Origin: Treponema sp.
Lineage (GTDB): Bacteria; Spirochaetota; Spirochaetia; Treponematales; Breznakiellaceae
Assembly: GCA_031267685.1 (NCBI GenBank)
Contig: JAIRYV010000064.1
Span: forward strand, 124,001 to 188,000
Direction of reading: 5' to 3'
DNA: 64,000 bases
Both the position numbers and the translations under genes were made by a program. The notes beneath the pieces were generated by a model that ran no database searches, was not told the origin of the DNA, and saw only the letters and a program-made list of their open reading frames with translations. Below, piece by piece: positions 1 to 9,916 of the stretch (positions are counted from its first letter, which is position 1; each line of letters starts with the position of its first letter).

Positions 1-172
1 GACTGTTCGCATCCGTTGAAAAAATCTTGTTACCGCAAAGCAGATAGACAGCGTTGAAACAAACAGCGTTCACGCCCCACTGTTCAGGTAGTCATCAGGC
101 TTCTGTTGTATAGAGAATTTGTAAAAGTATCCACTTACGTTTACTTGAAACTAGTCCATCCTTGAATACTAT

Positions 173-300
173 AGGGGCGCCCCTAAACATACTAGAGTTG
201 CCCTTAAGCCTTCAGGGGCGCCCCTAAACACTATAGAGTCGCCTCTGAAGGTCTCAGGATTGCCCTGATATTTCGAGGGATGACTCTAAACATATATCGG
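173..300. repeat. Degenerate 20-21 bp tandem array, GGGGCGCCCC type
   Basis: Six units with the GCC element starting at 179, 200, 220, 241, 262 and 282. Two units carry the perfect palindrome AGGGGCGCCCCT; the others hold one good and one decayed half. The unit resembles that of the larger array at 31388-31624, so the two belong to one family. No open frame is associated with it. Confidence 0.75.
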
Positions 301-790
301 TCGACTGAAAACCGTTAAGGGCGAACCAAAAAGGTTATAGAAAAGTCTTAAACAAGTGGAGAAACAATAGCATAGTGTCTTAGGACAGCATGAAACCAAA
401 GACGGAATAACAAAACGAGTAAGCAGTTTTATCTATAGTTTGAATGATGTACTAGAGTATGTTCAAGCTATGCAAAGAGATGCAAAGAGTGGTAACCATC
501 ATATCTCGTTTTTTGTATGAGGTACATACCTTTCTTCTGAAGAAAGCTATCGTGAAACGAACAGAGAGCTTCTGCCAGCAGAATGGAACGCCGGGTGAAA
601 CGTCTGAAGCATCTGCTCAAACGCCCGAAGCGTTCCTCTGCTCATGAGTGGAGTTTTGCCTGTGGAAAGAATCCACAAGCAAAGCTGCAACACGGCTTTA
701 CACTACCTGCTGGGTTGCGTATGATGTGAAGATACCATGACGAATCATTACGGAGTTCGGAGAATTGTTGACATCTTTCTCAAATTTCGC

Positions 791-819
791 TTGACACACC
801 TGGACTGTGGGCGTATAGT
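791..819 (+). promoter_or_regulatory. Sigma70 promoter of the first sugar transporter operon
   Basis: The -35 box TTGACA (791-796) is followed by a 17-base spacer and the -10 box TATAGT (814-819), almost a consensus housekeeping promoter. Transcription would begin near 826, giving a leader of roughly 85 bases before the permease start at 910. Confidence 0.75.
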
Positions 820-909
820 GCTTCTACTAATGATAAGTGTTTAATGACAAGGAACTTTTCTGAAAACAGTGGTTTACCAGGGGAGGTCTTGTTAAGGAGG
901 GTTTGTAAT

Positions 910-1830
910 ATGGTACCGATGCGGCGGCTCTTGCCCCAAATTCGGCAGAACGTCGGTCTTTATTTGTTGCTTTTGCCAGCGGTGGTATTGCTTTTGCTTT
1001 TCGCATATAAGCCGATGTACGGGGTGATTATCGCGTTTAAGGATTACCGGAATGCGCTGGGGATTATGGGAAGTCCGTGGTCTTCGCCGTGGTATGCGAA
1101 TTTTACCCGGTTTTTCAATTCGTTCCAGTTTGGCGTTACGGTACGGAACACGCTGGGTATCAGTGCCTATGGGCTTATCGCGTCTTTTCCATTGCCCATT
1201 GTTCTTGCGCTGGCGCTTAACCGGATGCGGCAGGGACTTTTCAAACGGGCGTTTCAGACGATAACGTATCTGCCTCATTTTATTTCAACGGTGGTCATGG
1301 TGGGGCTTATTCTCATCGTGCTGTCTCCGGGTTCGGGGCTTATCGGGCAGATTTGGCGGCTTTTTGGCGGGACTGCGCCGAATCTCATGGGCAGCGCGAA
1401 CGCTTTTGCCAGTATCTATGTGTGGAGCGACGTGTGGCAGCATACCGGCTGGGACAGCATTGTCTACTTAGCGGCGTTATCGGCGATTGACCCATCTCTC
1501 TACGAGGCGGCCACGATTGATGGGGCGAGTAAGCTGCAAATGCTCAAGAAAATCGATCTGCCCCTGATTCTCCCGACCGCGAGTATTCTTCTTATTCTAC
1601 GGGTCGGCAATACGATGAACCTGGGCTTTGAAAAGGTCTACCTTATGCAGAACAACCTGAATATGGCTGCGAGCGAGATCATCTCGACGTATGTCTACAA
1701 AATCGGCCTCATCAACTCCCAGTACAGTTATTCTGCTGCAGTGAACCTTTTCAACACGGTCATCAATCTGGTCTTGTTGTTGAGTGTCAACCAGATAACC
1801 AAGAAGTTAAGCAACAGTAGCTTGTTTTAG
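910..1830 (+). CDS. Sugar ABC transporter permease, LplB type
   Basis: Inner-membrane permease of a carbohydrate uptake ABC transporter (CUT1, LplB/YteP branch), 306 residues. It shows the expected hydrophobic segments and the cytoplasmic coupling loop with the EAA motif (YEAATIDGA, then LP) that docks on the ATPase. An upstream ATG at 844 is in frame, but AAGGAGG at 894-900 sits nine bases before the ATG at 910, and the resulting length matches the partner permease, so 910 is the start. It is followed within ten bases by the second permease and then by a binding lipoprotein. No ATPase is encoded here; in this branch a shared MsmX-like ATPase elsewhere usually serves several transporters. The substrate cannot be read from the sequence. 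Confidence 0.9.
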   Translation: MVPMRRLLPQIRQNVGLYLLLLPAVVLLLLFAYKPMYGVIIAFKDYRNALGIMGSPWSSPWYANFTRFFNSFQFGVTVRNTLGISAYGLIASFPLPIVLALALNRMRQGLFKRAFQTITYLPHFISTVVMVGLILIVLSPGSGLIGQIWRLFGGTAPNLMGSANAFASIYVWSDVWQHTGWDSIVYLAALSAIDPSLYEAATIDGASKLQMLKKIDLPLILPTASILLILRVGNTMNLGFEKVYLMQNNLNMAASEIISTYVYKIGLINSQYSYSAAVNLFNTVINLVLLLSVNQITKKLSNSSLF

Positions 1831-1839
1831 GAGGAAACT

Positions 1840-2760
1840 ATGAAAGAATCATCTGCCGGAAAACCGGCTGCAAAAAATACGGTAAGATCAACCGGCGCGG
1901 ACATGATTTTTAACATCGTGTTGTATGTACTGTCGGCTGTCATGCTTATTGTTATCGTGTATCCCCTGTACTTTATTGTTATCGCGTCCTTTAGCGACCC
2001 TTCGGCGGTAACAAGTGGCGAAGTGTGGTTTGCCCCCGCTGGATTTACGCTGGACGGGTATAAGGCGTTGTTTGCGGAAACGAGAATATGGCATTCTTAC
2101 TTTAATACGATTCTCTATACCGTGCTGGGGACTCTATTTGGTCTGGCGGTCTGTCTGTCTGCTGCCTATGCTCTTTCTCGAAAAGACCTTGTATTCCGTA
2201 AGCCGCTCATGGTGTTTTTTATTGTGCCGATGTTTTTTTCAGGCGGGCTTATTCCGACCTTTCTGACGGTGCGGCAGTTTGGCCTGTACAATAATTTTTG
2301 GGTGATGGTCATACCTTTTGCAGTATCGATTTATCATGTGATTGTGGCGCGAACTTTTTTTGAAAGCAATATTCCCGAAGCCCTTTGGGAATCGGCGCGT
2401 ATTGACGGCTGCGGCAACCTGCGCTTCTTTTTCCAGATGGTGCTGCCTTTGTCCACCGCGATTATCGCAGTGCTGGCCCTCTGGACAGCGGTAGGACACT
2501 GGAATTCATATTTTAACGCGCTGATATACTTACGGAATGAGAGCCTCATGCCCTTGCAGATTATTTTGCGGAATATCCTCATCACCAGTCAGTCTCAGGC
2601 GGCAATGGGTACTGGCGAGGCGGCGCAAATTGCGCTTCGCACGGCAAGCCTGGTCAAATACGGCGCGATCATTATTTCGACGGCCCCGATCATGTGCGTC
2701 TATCCGTTTTTGCAGAAGTATTTCAGCCAGGGCGCGATGATCGGTGCGGTCAAAGGGTAA
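1840..2760 (+). CDS. Sugar ABC transporter permease, LplC/YtcP type
   Basis: Second inner-membrane permease of the same CUT1 transporter, 306 residues. It has the usual six hydrophobic segments and the EAA loop (WESARIDGCG near residue 185). The ribosome binding site overlaps the stop codon of the first permease (TAG followed by GAGG), so the two are translated in tandem and should be made in equal amounts. It forms the channel together with the preceding gene and receives substrate from the lipoprotein encoded downstream. The family assignment is firm; the sugar is unknown. Confidence 0.9.
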   Translation: MKESSAGKPAAKNTVRSTGADMIFNIVLYVLSAVMLIVIVYPLYFIVIASFSDPSAVTSGEVWFAPAGFTLDGYKALFAETRIWHSYFNTILYTVLGTLFGLAVCLSAAYALSRKDLVFRKPLMVFFIVPMFFSGGLIPTFLTVRQFGLYNNFWVMVIPFAVSIYHVIVARTFFESNIPEALWESARIDGCGNLRFFFQMVLPLSTAIIAVLALWTAVGHWNSYFNALIYLRNESLMPLQIILRNILITSQSQAAMGTGEAAQIALRTASLVKYGAIIISTAPIMCVYPFLQKYFSQGAMIGAVKG

Positions 2761-2943
2761 GCACTTGTTGTAGAGACGAGGCGAATGATACTATATCTGG
2801 TGAAACGTTTACCAGTGTGGAAGCCTATGCGTAGGGGAAGAAAACTGCGCAGGGCTTGTTTTTTGGATTCGGGGTGTTTTTCTCAAATAGCGGATTTGGG
2901 TAATACACCATAGAAAAATATGTTTGGAGGAGTGAGAGAGAAC

Positions 2944-4512
2944 ATGATTAGTATGAGGAAAAAAGGGACTGCTGTTTTTGCAGCGGGCATGGTTTTGGTG
3001 ATTGGTCTGGCGGTTATGCTTGCTGGCTGTGGCAAGAAAAACGAGCCGGCTCAAAGCGGGAAGACGGAATTTACGGTTCTCACGATGCGCTGGGGCGATA
3101 TGGGCGATAGCTTTACGCAAAACCAGTGGCTTAAGGACTTGGAGGCGCGTACCGGCATTTCGATCAAGTGGCAGGCGGTGAGTAGTTCTGACTGGAATGA
3201 GCAGAAAAGCATCATGCTTGCGGGCGGGGAGCTTCCTGATATTGTTATTGGGAATATGACGTTTAACGACGCGGATATTATCAATAATATCGAATATTTT
3301 GTCCCGCTCGACGATCTGATTGACCGGAATATGCCGAATTACAAGCGGGCGCTTCAGACGATTCCGGCGCTTGGCGCGGTAACGACGTTTCCAGACGGGA
3401 AGAAATACTCGCTGGCTAAGAATCTGCCGTCCCGTCCGGCAGTGCGGAATCAGCCGGTTATCAACAAGAAGTGGCTTGATAATCTGGGGCTGGCGGTTCC
3501 GGCAACGCTTGATGAGTTGACGGCAGTGCTTCGTGCTTTCAAGCAGCAGGATGCAAACGGTAACGGCGACCCGAATGACGAGATTCCAGTGGCTTTTGGC
3601 AATGATTATGCGGCGGATTTGTTGAATCCGTTTGGTATCAACAGTTATCGCGATCCGTCAAACGGCATTTGTTCGATTGGTGGGGAGTTTGTGTTTTATG
3701 AGACGCACGATAATTATCGCGATGGTATCAAATGGCTGAACCAGCTGTATCGTGAGGGAATACTTGATCCTGAGTCTTTTACGCAGGATGACCAGATGCT
3801 GAACGGCAAACGGCAGGCAGCGAATGTATCCCGTATCGGGTTTGATTATCAGTGGTCGAATGACGCGGTTTTTGGGAAATGGAGTGATGAGTATATCATT
3901 ATTCCGCCGATTGCCGGGCCGGACGGAAAGGCGTATGCGTTTGGTGAAAGTACCGGCGTGTTTAGTATTCAGCGGAACGAGGCGCTTATCACAACGGCGT
4001 GCAAGGACCCTGCGGCTGCGGCTGCGTGGCTCGACAACTTCTATGAGAACGAGGCGAGTATTCAGAACTTCTGGGGCGCTATTGGGACGGTTATTACCAA
4101 GCACGAAGACGGCACTTATACGCTGAACGATCCGCCTGCTGGAACGAGCGCGGATGCCTGGTATTGGGATCAGAGTTTGCGCGATTTTGGCCCTAAGTAT
4201 GTGGAACCGGGTTTCAGCGACCGGATTAAGCTCAATCCGGCGACTGGCGACGGGCTTAAGCTGGAAGTTGCGAAACTTGCTGATGGCATGATAACCGACC
4301 CGTATCCCGATGTCATTCATACACTGGAAGAAACCTCTGAGCTTGCGACGCTTACTGCTGATATTTTCAGCTACACGGCTCAGTCCCGTGCCAAGTGGGT
4401 AACTCAGGGCGGAATTGACGCGGAATGGGACGGCTACATCGCCCAGCTTAAACGCATGGGCCTTGACCGCTATATGGAAATTAAGATGGCTGCCCTGGCA
4501 AGAACGCGATAG
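2944..4512 (+). CDS. Sugar-binding lipoprotein of the LplA/YtcQ type
   Basis: Extracytoplasmic solute-binding protein for the two permeases upstream, about 520 residues, the usual size of this large family-1-like branch. The N-terminus is a lipoprotein signal with lipobox LAGC followed by charged residues, so the mature protein should be anchored in the membrane by its N-terminal Cys. An ATG at 2920 is in frame, but GGAGGAG at 2926-2932 and the signal peptide both favour 2944. A gap of 183 bases separates it from the permeases. It may contain a weak promoter (TTGTAG at 2768, TATATC at 2792), which would let the binding protein be made in excess. The ligand is probably an oligosaccharide. Confidence 0.85.
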   Translation: MISMRKKGTAVFAAGMVLVIGLAVMLAGCGKKNEPAQSGKTEFTVLTMRWGDMGDSFTQNQWLKDLEARTGISIKWQAVSSSDWNEQKSIMLAGGELPDIVIGNMTFNDADIINNIEYFVPLDDLIDRNMPNYKRALQTIPALGAVTTFPDGKKYSLAKNLPSRPAVRNQPVINKKWLDNLGLAVPATLDELTAVLRAFKQQDANGNGDPNDEIPVAFGNDYAADLLNPFGINSYRDPSNGICSIGGEFVFYETHDNYRDGIKWLNQLYREGILDPESFTQDDQMLNGKRQAANVSRIGFDYQWSNDAVFGKWSDEYIIIPPIAGPDGKAYAFGESTGVFSIQRNEALITTACKDPAAAAAWLDNFYENEASIQNFWGAIGTVITKHEDGTYTLNDPPAGTSADAWYWDQSLRDFGPKYVEPGFSDRIKLNPATGDGLKLEVAKLADGMITDPYPDVIHTLEETSELATLTADIFSYTAQSRAKWVTQGGIDAEWDGYIAQLKRMGLDRYMEIKMAALARTR

Positions 4513-4589
4513 CCATCTGACGTGGGGCGCATTAGGCCGCGCGTGAAGGGAGAACAGTGAGTTTTCCTCACAGGGAGTGGGAAATTATG

Positions 4590-4618
4590 TCTGGAGTTTT
4601 GTATAGCAAAACTCCAGA
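4590..4618. other. Perfect 12-bp hairpin after the first operon
   Basis: Arms 4590-4601 and 4607-4618 (TCTGGAGTTTTG and its complement) enclose a five-base loop TATAG. There is no T-run on either side, so it is not a classical terminator. It may stabilise the 3' end of the mRNA. The rest of 4513-4761 shows nothing else. Confidence 0.5.
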
Positions 4619-4761
4619 AGCCAATCTGCGAATGTGGGTTGGCGACCACCTGCTGTGGGGATACTTTAGCTGGATGCCTTTCCCAGCTGATTAAACACTT
4701 CTTCCTTAATCCTAACAGTGCCTAGAGTCATTCAGTGGTTCTCACTTTAGGCTTATGGGTA

Positions 4762-4790
4762 CTGACAAAAGTTATAGTTTTTGCTATTGT
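4762..4790 (+). promoter_or_regulatory. Sigma70 promoter of the peptide transporter operon
   Basis: CTGACA (4762-4767), a 17-base spacer and TATTGT (4785-4790), about 55 bases before the start codon at 4848. It matches the housekeeping consensus at five of six and five of six positions. Confidence 0.6.
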
Positions 4791-4847
4791 AGTGCTTGCG
4801 GGTGAATGATTGCCCGTATAGCAAAACAAGAATCTAGGAAGAAAATA

Positions 4848-6680
4848 ATGAAGAAGATCACTGTGTTGACTGCGTTATTGGTAATGGGCGGCGCGGCGCT
4901 GATGGCGAACCCGTCACGGCAAGAGGAAAAAAGCCTCGAAGAACTGACTGCCACCGGGCCAGTGGGCGTGCGCGAGATACTCGACAGAACCACCAGAAAG
5001 CCCTGGCGAAACGAGCCTTTCGTCGCAGGTAGTGTCGGCGGAACATGGAACGATGTTATGATCGAAGAGCCTAAGAGCTTTAACCACCTCATCGCTGAGC
5101 AGGACTCGGCAACAGCCAGTATCGTTGGCGCGACCACTGAGAGCCTCATCCGCTACAATGTGGTTACGCGGCAGTGGGACCCACTGTGCGCCTCCCCAGA
5201 AGTCATTGTGAACGAAGCAGCCGGGACGCTCGATGTTGTGTATACCCTGCGCGAAAACCTCTATTGGACTTACTACAACTCCAGCCGTCGCGAACCTGTT
5301 ACCAGTGATGACGTTGTGTTCTGGTATAATGAGATTTATGGGGACCCGGATATGGGAAGCTCCGGCTATTATGGGCAGTTCGTCCTCATGCCTGACGGGA
5401 GCGAAGCTCATGTAGATATTGAGAAGCTCGATAACCGGCGTTTTGTGTTCCATTATCCGCGTATCGTTGCTGATCCGTATCTCAGTACCAACATGGACTT
5501 TGGTCCTCGCCATGTCTATGAGCCGGCAAAACAGGCAGGCGGTGTTGATGGGGTTCACGCTGTGTTTAGCGTTAATGTGAATCCGCAGACTATCCCGTCA
5601 ATGGGCAGGTACTACATCGCCGAGTACACGGTTGGTCAGCGAATCGTGTTTAAGCGGAATCCCAACTACTGGGAAAAGGACAGTAACGGCGTTGCGGGCG
5701 TGTATCCAGAAGAAGAAATCGTCAGAATCATTCCAGAGCAAAACACCCAGTATCTACTGTTCAAGGAGGGGGCTATCGAAACGTGGAGTGTCAGACCCAC
5801 CGACATTGACGAGTTGGTGTACAAGCAAAATCCGTCATATACGGTGTTTAACGCGGATGGCTCATTGAGCGCGCGGTTCTGGACCTTTAACCAGAACCCC
5901 AAAAACAAGGATACGCCGCAGTACGAGTGGTTTACGCAGACCGCGTTCCGGCAGGCAATGAGCTGCCTGTTGAATCGCGATCGTCTTATCTCACAGGTTT
6001 ACCGGGGCCTGGCTGACCCGAAGCTCTCCATTTTCCCGGAGCCGAACCTCTTCTATGACCAGAGCATTGTGTTACCGTACACCTACAACACCACCAAGGC
6101 GTTACAACTGCTGTCGTCAATAGGCATGAGGCGCGATGCCGGGGGCGTCATGCGAGACGCTAAGGGACGCGCTGTTGAGTTTGACCTGTCGATACAGGCT
6201 GAGGCGTCCGATGTTCTTGATACCGCGTCGGTAATCATGGATGAGCTGTCGAAGGTTGGCATTAAGGTAAACATTCGGGTACTGGACTTTCAAAAGCTGG
6301 TAGAGCAGCTTTTCAGCACCTTTGATTGGCAGACCCTGATCATGGCGCTGACTGGCTCTGGCATGTTCCCCAGTCAGGGTAGTAACACCTGGCCGAGTGA
6401 CGGGAATCTGCACCTCTGGTATCCGAGTCAGGAGACACCGGCGACAGATTGGGAGGCGCGGATAGATTATCTGTATCACGAGGCAGCTTACACCTACGAT
6501 CCGGCAAAGGCAAAGCCCTTATGGGACGAATTCCAGAAGATACTGCTGGAGCAATGCCCGCTGGTGTATCTGGTACGGCGCCAGGGCTTGTTTGCGATAC
6601 AGAATCGCTGGGACTTCTCGAACTTTTACTACGATAATATGAACAGCGCTGAACTCCGCCACATCTATCTGAAACGCTAA
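4848..6680 (+). CDS. Peptide ABC transporter substrate-binding protein (family 5)
   Basis: Periplasmic OppA/DppA-type binding protein of about 610 residues. It carries an ordinary signal peptide (MKKITVLTALLVMGGAALMA) without a lipobox Cys, so it is probably soluble or held by its signal. The family-5 body follows, with typical passages such as WSVRPTDIDEL and KRNPNYWEKD. The start is set by AGGAAG at 4836-4841 just before ATG 4848; an in-frame ATG at 4806 lacks a ribosome binding site. It is the first gene of an operon with two permease units and two ATPase units. Its size is at the large end of the family, close to those binding longer peptides. The exact ligand is unknown, and some family members bind oligosaccharides instead. 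Confidence 0.9.
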   Translation: MKKITVLTALLVMGGAALMANPSRQEEKSLEELTATGPVGVREILDRTTRKPWRNEPFVAGSVGGTWNDVMIEEPKSFNHLIAEQDSATASIVGATTESLIRYNVVTRQWDPLCASPEVIVNEAAGTLDVVYTLRENLYWTYYNSSRREPVTSDDVVFWYNEIYGDPDMGSSGYYGQFVLMPDGSEAHVDIEKLDNRRFVFHYPRIVADPYLSTNMDFGPRHVYEPAKQAGGVDGVHAVFSVNVNPQTIPSMGRYYIAEYTVGQRIVFKRNPNYWEKDSNGVAGVYPEEEIVRIIPEQNTQYLLFKEGAIETWSVRPTDIDELVYKQNPSYTVFNADGSLSARFWTFNQNPKNKDTPQYEWFTQTAFRQAMSCLLNRDRLISQVYRGLADPKLSIFPEPNLFYDQSIVLPYTYNTTKALQLLSSIGMRRDAGGVMRDAKGRAVEFDLSIQAEASDVLDTASVIMDELSKVGIKVNIRVLDFQKLVEQLFSTFDWQTLIMALTGSGMFPSQGSNTWPSDGNLHLWYPSQETPATDWEARIDYLYHEAAYTYDPAKAKPLWDEFQKILLEQCPLVYLVRRQGLFAIQNRWDFSNFYYDNMNSAELRHIYLKR

Positions 6681-6681
6681 C

Positions 6682-7764
6682 ATGGAGCGGCGTGAAGTCA
6701 GGGCGTGGTATGCCATGCCCGTACAGATGGTTTACCGGTTCAAGCGCCGGTTCCCGCTGGTATCATACATAGTTCAGCGGCTTTTCACGATGTTGATGAT
6801 GCTATTTCTGCTGGGCTTTGTGGTATTCGGGCTGATGGAGCTTGCTCCGGGCGACATTGTTGACCAGATCATGATCCAGCAGCTCTTTACCGAAGGCAGC
6901 GCCACGGCGAATATGCGCGCGCTCACTACGGAACAGCTTGCCTCCCGTCGCGCCAGTCTCGGTCTTGACCAGCCGTTCTATGTGCAGTATTTCCGCTGGC
7001 TCTCCCGTGTGCTGATTCACCACGACCTGGGTGTTAGCCTCATTTCCCGTGCGCCAGTATCGTTCCTCATCAGTTCCCGCATCTACAACTCACTGACTCT
7101 GAACCTAATCTCACTAGTGCTGATAACCGTGTTTTCGTTCCTGCTTGGCGTTTACTTCTCGACCAAAGCCGGCACGCCTGCTGACATTGTTGTTACCTTT
7201 TTCGCATTGGTACTCCATGCCTTTCCGGGTATACTGCTCTACATTTTGTTCCAGCTTTTCGCCTCAGTGAGCGGCTTGTTTCCAGTAACGGCGTTTCCAA
7301 GCTTTCCAATGGAATCGAATCCGGGAAGCTTTGTGTTATCCTACGTTCACCATATTTTTCTGCCGCTCTTTGCTTCGTTCCTGATGGGACTCGGCGGCAC
7401 GCTCCGCATGATTCGCGCAACCATGCTCGACCAGCTTGGCCAGCCTTACATCACGAGCCTGCGTTCCCGTGGTATCCATGAATGGCGGGTCTACTTTCAC
7501 CATGCTTTCAGGAATACCCTGAATCCCTACATCACCAGCAGTGCAAATATGCTTGCTGGTTTGTTTTCAGGCTCGCTCATCATGGAAATCATCTTTGCCT
7601 ATCCGGGCATTGGCCGACTCATGTACGAGGCGGTCTTGCAGGAGGACATCAACTTAGTGCTGGCAAACCTGATGTTCATCTCGTTTTTAGTGCTGCTGGG
7701 CATGGTATTATCGGACATACTGCTGGCGCTGGTTGACCCGCGTATCAGGTATGGAAAGGAGTGA
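6682..7764 (+). CDS. Peptide ABC transporter permease, OppB/DppB type
   Basis: First inner-membrane permease of the peptide transporter, 360 residues. It starts one base after the stop codon of the binding protein. Visible landmarks are the N-terminal membrane segment (VIVQRLF-like start YIVQRLFTMLMM), the typical MELAPGDI stretch after it, and the C-terminal coupling helix region (RNTLNPYI, then IIFAYPGIGRLMYEA). No good ribosome binding site precedes the ATG, so translation is probably coupled to the upstream gene; a slightly shorter form from the ATG at 6715 is possible. Confidence 0.9.
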   Translation: MERREVRAWYAMPVQMVYRFKRRFPLVSYIVQRLFTMLMMLFLLGFVVFGLMELAPGDIVDQIMIQQLFTEGSATANMRALTTEQLASRRASLGLDQPFYVQYFRWLSRVLIHHDLGVSLISRAPVSFLISSRIYNSLTLNLISLVLITVFSFLLGVYFSTKAGTPADIVVTFFALVLHAFPGILLYILFQLFASVSGLFPVTAFPSFPMESNPGSFVLSYVHHIFLPLFASFLMGLGGTLRMIRATMLDQLGQPYITSLRSRGIHEWRVYFHHAFRNTLNPYITSSANMLAGLFSGSLIMEIIFAYPGIGRLMYEAVLQEDINLVLANLMFISFLVLLGMVLSDILLALVDPRIRYGKE

Positions 7765-7775
7765 GTTTATTCCAA

Positions 7776-9911
7776 ATGAGAAAGTTTCTTCTATATATAA
7801 AGACCCGTCCACTGGCATTGGTTTCGTTCATTGTACTGGCAGCGCTTTACCTGATGATGCTCTTTGCCGAGTTTGTTGCGCCATACGCGCCAACCACGTC
7901 ATTTGCAGACCAGACCTTTCACCCACCAAACGTGCGCTGGTACCATGGCGCGTTTCAGGCGCAGGAGTGGCGCGTTACCAACACGGTTAGCTGGCGCTAT
8001 GCCCGTGTGCGCGATCTCTACAGCCCGATCCGGCTCTTTGCTAAGGGTGAACCCTACAAACTCTGGGGACTGATTCCCATGAACCGCCACCTTTTCACCA
8101 CCGACAGCGGCGCCTATCCAGTGCTGCTCATGGGCGCAGACCATCTGGGGCGCGACCTCTTTTCCCGCATCATCTACGGGAGTCGCATCTCACTCACCAT
8201 CGGCTTCATAGCAACAGCGCTATCGCTCTTTCTGGCTATGGTCTTTGGCGGCTTATCCGGCTACTTCGGCGGGCTTACTGACTGGGGTATCATGCGCTTC
8301 TCGGAATTCTTCATGCTGATTCCGGGTCTCTACCTCATCCTATTTCTGCGCTCCCTGCTTTCAACCAACATGGATTCCGGGCAAGCCTACATGATGATTA
8401 CCCTGATCCTCTCGCTTGTAGGCTGGCCAGGTTCTGCCCGTACCATCAGAGGTATGGTACACACCATCAAGCGTGAAGAGTTTGTGATGAATGCCCAGCT
8501 TGAGATGATGCCGTCGCTGGTCATTATCCTGAGACACATCATTCCGCAGATTGCAAGTTTGCTCATAGTAAGCGTCGCCTTATCAGTTCCCGGTTTCATT
8601 ATGACTGAGACAACGCTTTCGTACCTGGGGCTTGGCATCGTTGATCCAGCGGTAAGTTGGGGATCACTCATCAGGCGCGATATTTCCACGCTGACAAACC
8701 TCGTCAACTACCCGTGGATACTCAGCCCGATGTGGTTCCTGCTCATTGTTACCTTTGGCTTCAACTTTGTGGGCGACGCGCTTCGCGACTTCTATGATCC
8801 ATACCACACAGTGTTTCCGCGTCTGCTGAAGAAGCAGAGGAAAACGAGAACACTTGTAACGGAAACATCAGCAGTGGCGGCGGCAAGTGCTGTCAGCGCC
8901 GCGCCGCGCTTTCTTGAAGTGCGCGACCTCACCGTGAACTTCTCAGTGCTTCGTGGACGCACATCAATTTATGTACAGGCAGTGCGCGGTGTGTCGTTCA
9001 GTCTGACGAAGGGCGAAGTGCTGGGCATTGTTGGTGAAAGCGGCTCTGGCAAGAGTGTTAGTACGCAGGCCATACCAGCGCTCTTACCAAAAAACGCGCT
9101 GGTGTCTGGCACCATTTTATACGAAGGGCAGGAACTGCTGGGTCTGAGTACCGAGGCGCTCCGCGCGTATCGGGGCAAGAAGATTGGCATGATCTTTCAG
9201 GAACCTGGTCGTTCGTATGATCCGCTTCAAAACATGAAGAGTGTGTTTTTCGAGACCTTGCGGAACAGTGATCCGGCAATTACGCGGGAGGCGGCAATGG
9301 AAAAGGCTGTGGCCTTACTGGCGGAAACTGGTCTAGAAAATGGACAGGAACGGCTGTCGAACTTTCCACACCAATTCTCCGGCGGTCAGCTTCAGCGCAT
9401 TGGCATTGCGCTTGCCCTCGCCCAATCCTGTGAGCTGCTTATTGCCGACGAGCCAACCACTGCCCTTGACGTTACCATACAGAAACAGATCATTGACTTG
9501 CTGAAAGACTTGAGGCGGACGCGGCAGATTTCTATTATCTTCATCAGTCATAACATTGATCTTGTCGCGGATATTTCCGACCGTATCATGGTGATGTACG
9601 GCGGATTGGAGATGGAGGCTGCTACAGCCGCGACCATTACTCAAGCGCCGCTGCATCCCTACACCCGCGCTTTACTCGCCGCGTCTCCGCGTTTTGGCAG
9701 TCACTACTCACGGGAGCGTCTTCAGTCGATTCCGGGCAAAGTCAGCGACCCGGCAATGCCTGAACCGGGCTGTCCGTTTGCGCCCCGCTGCCCTGACGCT
9801 ACTATTGAGTGTACCAATGGCATACCGTCGTTGCGGACGCTTGCTAGGGGTCGCGAACTTCGCTGTGTGTCGAAGTCCACGCTGTCTGAGCCGCGTGAGC
9901 TCGATGAATAG
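7776..9911 (+). CDS. Fused peptide ABC permease and ATPase (OppC-OppD)
   Basis: One uninterrupted frame of about 710 residues joins two proteins that are normally separate. Residues 1 to about 355 are the OppC/DppC permease, with a long periplasmic loop after the first membrane segment and the coupling region around LEMMPSLVII. After an Ala/Ser-rich linker (residues about 360-385) comes a complete OppD-type ATPase: Walker A GESGSGKS, Q-loop IFQEP, signature FSGGQLQR, Walker B LLIADEP, switch ISHN, and the C-terminal Cys motif CPFAPRCP. A GTG at 7761 overlaps the previous stop, but the site AAAGGAG at 7755-7761 then leaves no spacing, so ATG 7776 is preferred. Permease-ATPase fusions of this kind are known in some bacteria. 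The partner ATPase follows after 360 bases. Confidence 0.9.
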   Translation: MRKFLLYIKTRPLALVSFIVLAALYLMMLFAEFVAPYAPTTSFADQTFHPPNVRWYHGAFQAQEWRVTNTVSWRYARVRDLYSPIRLFAKGEPYKLWGLIPMNRHLFTTDSGAYPVLLMGADHLGRDLFSRIIYGSRISLTIGFIATALSLFLAMVFGGLSGYFGGLTDWGIMRFSEFFMLIPGLYLILFLRSLLSTNMDSGQAYMMITLILSLVGWPGSARTIRGMVHTIKREEFVMNAQLEMMPSLVIILRHIIPQIASLLIVSVALSVPGFIMTETTLSYLGLGIVDPAVSWGSLIRRDISTLTNLVNYPWILSPMWFLLIVTFGFNFVGDALRDFYDPYHTVFPRLLKKQRKTRTLVTETSAVAAASAVSAAPRFLEVRDLTVNFSVLRGRTSIYVQAVRGVSFSLTKGEVLGIVGESGSGKSVSTQAIPALLPKNALVSGTILYEGQELLGLSTEALRAYRGKKIGMIFQEPGRSYDPLQNMKSVFFETLRNSDPAITREAAMEKAVALLAETGLENGQERLSNFPHQFSGGQLQRIGIALALAQSCELLIADEPTTALDVTIQKQIIDLLKDLRRTRQISIIFISHNIDLVADISDRIMVMYGGLEMEAATAATITQAPLHPYTRALLAASPRFGSHYSRERLQSIPGKVSDPAMPEPGCPFAPRCPDATIECTNGIPSLRTLARGRELRCVSKSTLSEPRELDE

Positions 9912-9916
9912 TAAGG

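Larger units (their letters stand above)
1..843. other. Gene-poor region before the first operon
   Basis: No credible gene is visible here. Short open frames exist (the longest runs 459-647 on the plus strand) but none has a ribosome binding site or recognisable content. The stretch holds a tandem repeat array (173-300) and, at its right end, the promoter of the sugar transporter operon. Confidence 0.6.

Noticed and set aside
459-647. 62-codon frame near the window start
   Set aside because: No ribosome binding site, no recognisable content, composition unlike neighbouring genes.
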